Positions 59,201-64,000 of a DNA stretch of 64,000 nt are shown here, in pieces. The stretch lies in the NCBI RefSeq assembly GCF_010093345.1, contig NZ_PDWT01000009.1, forward strand, positions 23,389 through 87,388. The letters are read 5' to 3'. The notes beneath the pieces were generated by a model. It saw only the letters and a list, made by a program, of their open reading frames with translations, was not told the DNA's origin and did no database searches. Position numbers and translations under genes: made by a program. Origin of the DNA: Pseudoxanthomonas yeongjuensis (GTDB taxonomy: Bacteria; Pseudomonadota; Gammaproteobacteria; Xanthomonadales; Xanthomonadaceae). The stretch's first letter is position 1. Each line of letters begins with the position of its first letter.

Positions 59201-59850
59201 TCGACACTTCACTTCAGCCGCCAAAGTACTGGGTTGAAGAAGATGAGGGGCGTTCTGCGCTGCTTGGCCGTACTGGTGACATAGGTCAGACACTATCGTA
59301 TCAGCGGTATCGTCTTGCGTACCGCGCGATTGCACGAGGGACGGATAGTCGAACCATGATTGCAACGATACTTCCAAAACGAGTTTTCTCGGCGCATTCG
59401 TTGAACGTCGCTTTCCTACCAGATGATCTGCCTTCTCAGCTTTTTTTACTGTCTGTGCTTAACAGCTTTTGCTTCGATTATGTGCTGCGTCAACAAGTGA
59501 GCGCGAATCTGACGCAGTTCTTTATCTATCAATGTCCAGCCCCTCCAGTTTTGCTCGCGACGGTAGAGGCAAAGAAATTGATAGCTCGTTCGGTAAGGCT
59601 TGCGTCCACATCACCTGAATTTGATGGGCTTGCCACTGCTATGGGCTTCAAGAATTGGCGCGAGGTTTCGGTTGATGCCGCAGAGCGAGGTCGCTTGCGC
59701 GCCGAACTGGACGGGCTAGTCGCCCACCTCTATGGCCTCAGTGACGCGGAGTTCCTGCATATCCTCGGCACGTTTCCGCTAGTGCCTGAGCCAGTGAAGA
59801 TTGCGGCCTACAATGCTTACCGCGATGTCGCGCGTGGGGTGATTCAATGA
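56287..59850 (+). CDS. Eco57I-like N6-adenine DNA methyltransferase, very large
   Basis: 1187 residues, GTG start with GAGG upstream. The N-terminal 350 residues are a helical domain typical of large class I/IIG enzymes. GAYYTRPEITSYLADRS precedes motif I LDPAVGSGAFLVAAL (about 426-437), and the catalytic motif IV is ILANPPWEVFKP (about 672). The C-terminal 400 residues should hold target recognition. I see no PD-(D/E)xK nuclease in it, so cutting is probably supplied by its partners. It would mark host DNA. Codons in 58500-59650 look AT-richer than the rest. Overlaps the ATPase gene by four bases. Confidence 0.92.
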   Translation: MAKLDFQNFQKALSTFDFAGLFVDVLGWNRASSDRDWQDDEAGGTAFRYRMVAELAGVAVLQVVSSDSWPDEAQRLAIWRQIASRHYENLLIFTDQAEKASQSLWYWVKRSKDADTGKPRLTSRRHEYFRGQPVDLFASKLQAMVVELSELDASGRIPVLEVAQRMQAALDVETTTKRFYKSYQEQHEQLLQAIEGIDDDRDRRWYASVILNRLMFVWFLQKKLFLNNGDADYLRHQLQASQKRGKDQFFGEFLSALFFEAFAKPVDDRSAATRALTGEVPYLNGGLFLYHKLELDEYANPRLGRTLKIADAAFEGVFTLFASFSWHLDDTPGGDSDEISPDVLGYIFEKYINQKAFGAYYTRPEITSYLADRSIHALILERINQPAMPELGLPAIEFANVSDMLAKMDARTAIRLVNEVLPSITILDPAVGSGAFLVAALKSLINVYYAVVGRAKLNASEELARWLKGIEDAHPSVEYYIKRCIVSDNLYGVDIMEEATEIAKLRLFLAMVSSVRRVEDLEPLPNIDFNILPGNSLVGLMRVDEHEFNRKQDDLFKPPFRRLLDEKNRKLDVYRHAADDIGKVADLRAVRDDIDTEMRYATGVLNELLRDQFESLGVKYEQATWDATKQKLGKPKKRRIERADIDAQHPFHWGYMFDEVMQRRGGFDIILANPPWEVFKPQAKEFFSEHSSLVSKNKMAIKEFEKEQDKLLKDKAVREAWLEYESRFPHMNGYFRSASEYQKQFATVAGRKVGADLNLYKLFTERCFHLLREGGHCGIVIPSGIYTDLGAKGLRDLLFTKTTIHGLFSFENRKEIFEGVHRSFKFVVLTFEKTTVPRLQAIGERNASAAPDDLLSPIRTGELGTQRFPAAFMRADVAELDRFPDEGGLWLDVELIRKLSPDAHAVMEFHAALDLAIASKMFEFPALGRSEDGFQKFELHRELHMTDDSKLFKTDSAPSRLPLFEGKMIHQFDTSLQPPKYWVEEDEGRSALLGRTGDIGQTLSYQRYRLAYRAIARGTDSRTMIATILPKRVFSAHSLNVAFLPDDLPSQLFLLSVLNSFCFDYVLRQQVSANLTQFFIYQCPAPPVLLATVEAKKLIARSVRLASTSPEFDGLATAMGFKNWREVSVDAAERGRLRAELDGLVAHLYGLSDAEFLHILGTFPLVPEPVKIAAYNAYRDVARGVIQ

Positions 59851-60968
59851 ACCTGCAGTCGATTCGGGTGCGCAACTTCAAGGCGATAGTCGACAGCCGT
59901 GTTGTGAAGCTGGGGCCGTTGACCGTTTTCGTCGGAAACAACGGCAGCGGAAAATCCAGTCTGATCGAAGCACTGGAAGCCTGGCAGAACATCACATTGT
60001 ACGGATTGGACAACGCCATGGGCCGCTGGCTGGGCATCGAACATGTCCGCCACAAGAGCCTGGAAGCAAAAGAGCGCGCCGGCAAGCAGGTCAATCCCAT
60101 CATATTTCAGGCCGACATCGGCCCCACGCCGCGCAAGGCGACGCGGCTGGAGATTGAAATCAACAACACCCCCAATGGCGACCGCATGGGAATTGTTGAA
60201 GAACGCCTGACACGCCCCGGTTCCGGCGGCAAGTTTATTGGGCGCCCGGTCAACCCCAGACTCGACAGCGGACGCTCCTACCTGTCGATGTATCCGGATG
60301 GATTCGCGCAACCTGCACGTGACCTGGCGCATTGGCAATTCTTGTCGCTGGCCCCGGATAGCATGGGCATTCCACAGCCGCAGCAACGCACCGAAGGCCG
60401 CGTGCGTTTGCGGCGTGACGGCGCCAACATCGCTGACTATCTGCTTGAAATCCGAAATCTGTCGCCCGGTGTCTTTGAAGGCATCGTGCAGACCATGGCC
60501 TACGTGTTGCCGTATGCGCGTGACCTGCAGCCGGCAGTGACCTCGGAGCTGGAGCGCAAAGCCTACCTGCAACTGACCGAAGCGGACTACAAAGTACCCG
60601 GCTGGATGTTGTCCACCGGCACCTTGCGCGTGTTGGCATTACTGGCGGTGTTGCGCCACCCGCAGCCGCCGCCGCTGATCGTAGTGGAAGAGATTGAGAA
60701 CGGATTGGATCCGCGCAGCCTGCACCTGCTGGTGGAAGAGATTCGCACGACGGTGCTGTCGGGCATCACCCAAGTGGTGCTTACGACACATTCGCCCTAT
60801 CTGCTGGACTTGTTGCAACTCGAGCAGATCGTGCTCGTGGCACGCGACGCCAACGGGCAGCCGCGCTTCCACCGTCCGCAAGACTCGGACAGCCTGCAAC
60901 GCTGGTCACAGGAGTTCTCGCCAGGACGGCTTTACACCATGGGCAAGTTGCACGGAGCTATCGAATGA
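59847..60968 (+). CDS. AAA (AAA_21/OLD-type) ATPase of the defence operon
   Basis: 373-residue SMC/RecF-like ATPase. LQSIRVRNFKAIVDSRVVKLGPLTVFVG leads to Walker A NNGSGKSSLIEAL (residues 30-40). Walker B is PPLIVVEEIENGLDPRSLHLLVEEI and the H-loop is LTTHSPYLLDLL. The layout is that of the OLD/AAA_21 family found in many antiphage systems. The following gene encodes a TOPRIM-like protein, so together they resemble a split OLD nuclease. Overlaps both neighbours by four bases, so translation is coupled. Confidence 0.92.
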   Translation: MNLQSIRVRNFKAIVDSRVVKLGPLTVFVGNNGSGKSSLIEALEAWQNITLYGLDNAMGRWLGIEHVRHKSLEAKERAGKQVNPIIFQADIGPTPRKATRLEIEINNTPNGDRMGIVEERLTRPGSGGKFIGRPVNPRLDSGRSYLSMYPDGFAQPARDLAHWQFLSLAPDSMGIPQPQQRTEGRVRLRRDGANIADYLLEIRNLSPGVFEGIVQTMAYVLPYARDLQPAVTSELERKAYLQLTEADYKVPGWMLSTGTLRVLALLAVLRHPQPPPLIVVEEIENGLDPRSLHLLVEEIRTTVLSGITQVVLTTHSPYLLDLLQLEQIVLVARDANGQPRFHRPQDSDSLQRWSQEFSPGRLYTMGKLHGAIE

Positions 60969-61567
60969 GCAAGATCGGGATGATCTTCGAATGCGGGCCG
61001 GAGGGTGCTGACCTGAAAGTGTGTAAGTATCTAGCGGAATACCTGAGAGACGACGTAGAGGTCGTCCCGGTAACACTCGATAACAAGGCCAATCTTCTAC
61101 GCGATGCAGGCAAAACTGCGAAACAGTTACTCGTCGACGGCTGCTGTTGCGTATTGATCATCTGGGATTTGCGCCCGGCATGGCCCGACAAGAAAAACAA
61201 ACCCTGCCGTACTGCAGAGTGTCAGGCAGTCCTGCAGGGAGTGGCGGATGCTGGTGTGACCACCGGTCACTTGGTCCACCTGATATGTATCGAACAAGAA
61301 CTGGAAAGTTGGCTACTGACTAACGAGCGAGCGATTTCCGAGCTGTTGTCAACATCCGCGCATCCCTATCAAGTCAGCCGGATCAAACGACCCGACCGCG
61401 TCATGCAGCCTAAGGCCGTAATGGTCGAGCACTTTAAAACGCGAGGTTGGCGCTACGACGACAAGGTGGACGCTATTCGTGTGCTCAGGGCAGCGGATAT
61501 TGATGTGCAGCGTATGCGACGTTCTGAGAGCTTTTCGCGTTTCGAGCAAAAGCTGGTTGCCTGCTGA
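60965..61567 (+). CDS. DUF4276-type (TOPRIM-like) small protein, defence operon
   Basis: 200 residues. An N-terminal IGMIFECGPEGADLKV strand-loop with Glu resembles the TOPRIM acidic motif. The central VLIIWDLRPAWPD strand carries the second acidic site, and CIEQELESWLLTNERAI matches the DUF4276 ExxWLL signature. It is probably the nuclease or regulatory partner of the ATPase encoded just upstream (ATGA overlap). The assignment rests on motif memory and position rather than a search. Confidence 0.72.
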   Translation: MSKIGMIFECGPEGADLKVCKYLAEYLRDDVEVVPVTLDNKANLLRDAGKTAKQLLVDGCCCVLIIWDLRPAWPDKKNKPCRTAECQAVLQGVADAGVTTGHLVHLICIEQELESWLLTNERAISELLSTSAHPYQVSRIKRPDRVMQPKAVMVEHFKTRGWRYDDKVDAIRVLRAADIDVQRMRRSESFSRFEQKLVAC

Positions 61568-61713
61568 AATCAGAAGTATTGGAGAGAGTTTTCGCAATAA
61601 ACCGGGCCCCAGTGATTTTTAAGCGGTAGAAAAATAGTGTGGGCTCATGCCCGCCGCATTAGTCATTACCACGCTTCTAATTTGCATCGCTTCATTCAAT
61701 TACGGAGAAGGAC
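61568..61713. other. 146-base AT-rich spacer before the Mrr gene
   Basis: AT-rich DNA containing runs such as TTTTTAAGCGGTAGAAAAATAG and ending in ATTACGGAGAAGGAC, a strong ribosome site. It probably holds a separate promoter for the endonuclease gene. Confidence 0.4.
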
Positions 61714-62715
61714 ATGATGGCCAGAATGTGGATGGTGCGTGGTGAAGGCGGAAGCCTTTATGAAAAATTCCGTGACCAGAACGCGGTTGCTGTAGGCTGG
61801 TCCCAGCTTGCGGGATTTGCCAAGCCCGGAGTTTCTCGCGCCGAACTGATTGAGTACTACAAATCTGTAGAGCCGCAGTTTCGCGCGGGCACAATCATCT
61901 CAGGTGCCTCGCAGGTATGGCGATTCGTGAATGAAATACAGATTGGCGACGGAGTCGTGACCTATTCCCCATCAAATCGTAGCTACCTAGTCGGGACCAT
62001 AACCGGCGCGCCAGAGCACAAGCCTGAATGGGCGGACGAGGGTATGCCTCTAATACGATCCGTGCAATGGCGGGAAAATGAAGTGCCACGCGACAGCCTG
62101 GGCCTCACGACAAAAAACAGCTTGGGTTCCACGCTCACTGTCTTCTTGCTGCCACCTTCAGCAATGAATGAAATGCTGGGGCAAGTTGCTGGCGCGCCGG
62201 TTAGTGGAGCGCTTTCAGATACTGTTATTGATGAGGAGATCATTGACTCACTCGCTGATATTGAGCAGCAAGCTATAGAGCGCATCAAAGATCTCGTTAA
62301 TGAACTTTCATGGGAGAACATGCAGCATCTAGTGGCAGGAATACTCAGGGCCATGGGATACAAGACCCAAGTTTCGCTCGGCGGTGCGGACCGTGGAAAA
62401 GATATCGTTGCTTCTCCGGATGGTTTTGGGTTCGAACATCCTAGGATTGTGGTGGAAGTTAAGCATCGTCGGTCGCAAATGGGTAGTCCGGAAATCCGCA
62501 GTTTTTTGGGTGGCCGGCATAAGGATGACAGAGGCCTCTATGTGAGCACAGGAGGATTCTCTAAAGACGCCCTTTACGAAGCAGATCGCGCGGCAATCCC
62601 TCTTTCGTTGTGGACTCTAGACAACGTAGTGCGTGCATTGACTGAACACTACGATGCGACGGATGCTGAAACAAAACGGCTGGTGCCGTTGAAGAGGACG
62701 TACTGGCCTGCTTGA
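61714..62715 (+). CDS. Mrr-type restriction endonuclease with N-terminal recognition domain
   Basis: 333 residues. The C-terminal half is an Mrr_cat PD-(D/E)xK domain: LSWENMQHLVAGILRAMGYKTQVSL, the Asp in GADRGKDIVASPDGFG, and the ExK in IVVEVKHRR. The N-terminal 150 residues (MWMVRGEGGSLYEKF..., QIGDGVVTYSPSNRSYLVGTITG) resemble EVE/PUA-like readers of modified bases. It would act as a type IV-like enzyme cutting modified foreign DNA. It follows the four-gene operon after 146 bases and may be separate. The start is one of two adjacent Met codons at 61714. Confidence 0.87.
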   Translation: MMARMWMVRGEGGSLYEKFRDQNAVAVGWSQLAGFAKPGVSRAELIEYYKSVEPQFRAGTIISGASQVWRFVNEIQIGDGVVTYSPSNRSYLVGTITGAPEHKPEWADEGMPLIRSVQWRENEVPRDSLGLTTKNSLGSTLTVFLLPPSAMNEMLGQVAGAPVSGALSDTVIDEEIIDSLADIEQQAIERIKDLVNELSWENMQHLVAGILRAMGYKTQVSLGGADRGKDIVASPDGFGFEHPRIVVEVKHRRSQMGSPEIRSFLGGRHKDDRGLYVSTGGFSKDALYEADRAAIPLSLWTLDNVVRALTEHYDATDAETKRLVPLKRTYWPA

Positions 62716-62965
62716 TGACGGAGAAAAGCGGCGTCAGAGTGCCTTTCCGGAAAAAAGGGGGCGGAGGTAATTAAGAGACTTAATTCCCTCTGGAAAGGAA
62801 AGTGGATTGACTCGCGCAGTTCCGTTGGCGCGCAATTGTGAAGGTTGAGCATGCTGATCGATGCTCTTTGATACCGCGAGTGCGAAACAATCTGTGAGTT
62901 GACATTTCACCTTCACCTTCGCAAACTCACTTCCAAGGAGCGTCGAAACTCCTCATACAGCGGTA

Positions 62966-62994
62966 CCCACCTCCGTCAATCTGGTGGGTTTTTT
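62966..62994 (+). terminator. CCCACC/GGTGGG hairpin with T6
   Basis: Six-base stem with an 11-base loop followed directly by TTTTTT. It could end an upstream transcript or act as an attenuator in the leader of the 63162 gene. Confidence 0.7.
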
Positions 62995-63032
62995 GTGCCC
63001 AAGTCTTGGGTGCAACCGGCGCAATGTTCCGC

Positions 63033-63136
63033 GTCGGGAGGGCGGCTAATACAACACCCGCAAGGGAAATACGCCCGCCGTCTGTATGCGGTTTCGAACC
63101 TCCCGACTTCCCGTCCGCCGTCTTCCGGTGGGCGGG
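63033..63136 (+). promoter_or_regulatory. structured 5' leader of the XAC0095-like gene
   Basis: GTCGGGAGG (63033-63041) pairs perfectly with CCTCCCGAC (63099-63107), enclosing a GC-rich inner region. CCCGTCCGCC (63110-63119) pairs with GGTGGGCGGG (63127-63136), including two G-U pairs, as a separate hairpin ending 15 bases before the AGGAGG ribosome site. It is a candidate regulatory RNA or phage-type leader; no riboswitch class is recognised. Confidence 0.45.
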
Positions 63137-63161
63137 CACTTCATGGAACGAGGAGGCCATC

Positions 63162-63818
63162 ATGTCGAAACCTACATCGAACGATCTGGATACCCGGGGC
63201 TATTTCCTGCCGGAGGACAGCCAGTCCCGGCTGAAGAAGCTGCGCGACCACATGCAGTTCCTGTCGGGGCTGGCGCAACCCCGCACATGGAAGGAAGAAC
63301 AGGAACGCGCGCCCGAGGTGCCCGTGGACCACCTTGCGACCTGCCTGGAGTTGCTGGCCGAGCAAGCGGATCTCGTGCTGCAGGACGTGTCGTGGCCGGC
63401 GCGGCGGGAAGTTGCGGCAGACGCACCCGACCGCGACGTTACGGCTGCGACCTCGCCGGAGACGTCCGACACGGCCGTCGAACGCTTTGCTATCGGCGTC
63501 ACCGGGGAGCAGGTCGACCTGCTCGACCGGCTGCTCGGAACGATCTCGGCCCAGGGCGATGTCACGGCCGCCGATCCTGCCGCCGAACCGGCCGATCCCA
63601 CCGTGCCCCCGCTTGCGCAGGCGATCCATGACGGAGCGAGGGCCGTGCGCGACCTCCTCGACCAGGTAGAAGCGCAGCGGCCCGGGCGCATGCCGCGTCG
63701 GCCCACCGGCGTGGGCGAAGAGCGGGCCGTGTACGCCACCGGACTCGCCTGTCCGATGTCCGCGCCGGTGTTGCCGATGCCCGACGCAAGTCCATCGCGC
63801 AGTGTGCGCCTGCACTGA
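63162..63818 (+). CDS. XAC0095-like protein of unknown function
   Basis: 218 residues. The N-terminal 90 residues (DTRGYFLPEDSQSRLKKLRDHMQFLSGLAQPR; LATCLELLAEQADLVLQDVSWPA) match what I remember as the XAC0095 family of xanthomonads. The rest is Ala/Pro/Asp-rich and may be disordered, with a second helical block near residue 110 (GEQVDLLDRLLGTI). AGGAGG lies before the ATG at 63162. The frame stays open to 63006, so a longer product is possible. GC content is high again, unlike the island before it. Confidence 0.7.
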   Translation: MSKPTSNDLDTRGYFLPEDSQSRLKKLRDHMQFLSGLAQPRTWKEEQERAPEVPVDHLATCLELLAEQADLVLQDVSWPARREVAADAPDRDVTAATSPETSDTAVERFAIGVTGEQVDLLDRLLGTISAQGDVTAADPAAEPADPTVPPLAQAIHDGARAVRDLLDQVEAQRPGRMPRRPTGVGEERAVYATGLACPMSAPVLPMPDASPSRSVRLH

Positions 63819-64000
63819 TCGAAACGCGCGTAAGGCGGGTTGATGGCAGGCACGGATTGCGGCTTCGTTTGTGGCGGGGTTCAAAACCGGCCGCCCCGGG
63901 GGCGGTTCCTTTACAACTCAACGCACCCACCTAGCCGGCTTCGAGCATGTGTGTGGCGTTTTTGTTTTATAACAAAACAAAAAAACGCTACAATATATAA
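63819..64000. other. right edge: GC hairpin and AT-rich inverted repeat
   Basis: CCGCCCC-G-GGGGCGG (63890-63904) is a perfect palindrome that may terminate the preceding gene. At 63956-63988 GCGTTTTTGTTTT pairs with AAAAC...AAAAACGC, a long AT-rich hairpin followed by ACAATATATAA. The sudden drop in GC suggests another accessory segment beyond the window. Confidence 0.5.

Larger units (their letters stand above)
62716..63161. other. 446-base region with terminator and structured leader
   Basis: No gene supported. The left part (to about 62900) is AT-rich and continues the accessory DNA. A terminator-like hairpin lies at 62966-62994. From 63033 to 63136 the DNA can form a long stem and a second strong hairpin just ahead of the next gene's ribosome site. 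An open frame in phase with the downstream gene runs from 63006. Confidence 0.5.

Noticed and set aside
52896..61567. Considered as DISARM or BREX
   Set aside because: DISARM needs DrmA/DrmB (DUF1998) and BREX needs PglZ, BrxC and usually BrxL; none of these domains is seen in the four genes.
62899..63234. 111-codon plus-strand ORF over the structured leader
   Set aside because: Overlaps the real start of the 63162 gene in another frame and has no domain; its content reflects the repeats and stems of the leader.

Overview
The window is a GC-rich bacterial chromosome segment. Gene content and protein sequences point to the Xanthomonadaceae/Lysobacteraceae (Lysobacter, Luteimonas or Pseudoxanthomonas-like); I place it only at family level. 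The evidence is the syntenic blocks pyrG-kdsA-eno-ftsB-ispD-ispF-truD-surE-pcm-nlpD and miaA-hfq-hflX-hflK-hflC-purA, an XAC0095-like protein, and many short intergenic repeats of REP/REPIN type.

Layout. 1-9.4 kb: an EamA transporter, a secreted cyclophilin, a PQQ glucose dehydrogenase, a PadR/HAAS membrane-sensor pair, an intracellular PHB depolymerase, a small methyltransferase bracketed by inverted heptamer repeats, and a HemJ/CopD-like membrane protein. 9.4-21.3 kb: alkaline phosphatase, a dicarboxylate-type symporter with a GNAT enzyme, two paralogous small membrane proteins, a thioesterase, two NlpC/P60 hydrolases, slyD, an amino-acid oxidoreductase with glutathione reductase, and hutG with a second EamA transporter. 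21.4-36.6 kb: parE, then the housekeeping block for CTP, KDO, glycolysis, cell division, isoprenoid precursors and protein/RNA repair, ending with nlpD, yhbY and rlmE. 36.7-49.6 kb: ftsH, folP, a large haem-site lipoprotein, miaA, hfq, hflX, hflKC and purA. FtsH and its HflKC modulators therefore lie about 7 kb apart, with hfq and hflX between. 49.7-52.6 kb: an S41 peptidase with a MarR regulator, a 21-bp tandem repeat array and a conserved unknown gene.

52.9-62.7 kb is accessory DNA with visibly more AT-rich codons. Four tightly coupled genes encode a PLD-nuclease/SNF2-helicase fusion, a very large Eco57I-like N6-adenine methyltransferase, an OLD-like AAA ATPase and a DUF4276/TOPRIM-like protein. 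They are followed by a separately transcribed Mrr-type endonuclease. This is best read as a restriction-like antiphage island and is the most interesting content of the window. It resembles, from memory, the four-gene 'RL' (restriction-like) class of predicted defence systems, which needs a database check.

62.7-64.0 kb carries an XAC0095-like gene behind a strongly structured leader, and ends in an AT-rich inverted repeat that may begin another mobile or phage-derived segment. No tRNA, rRNA, CRISPR array or intact IS was seen.
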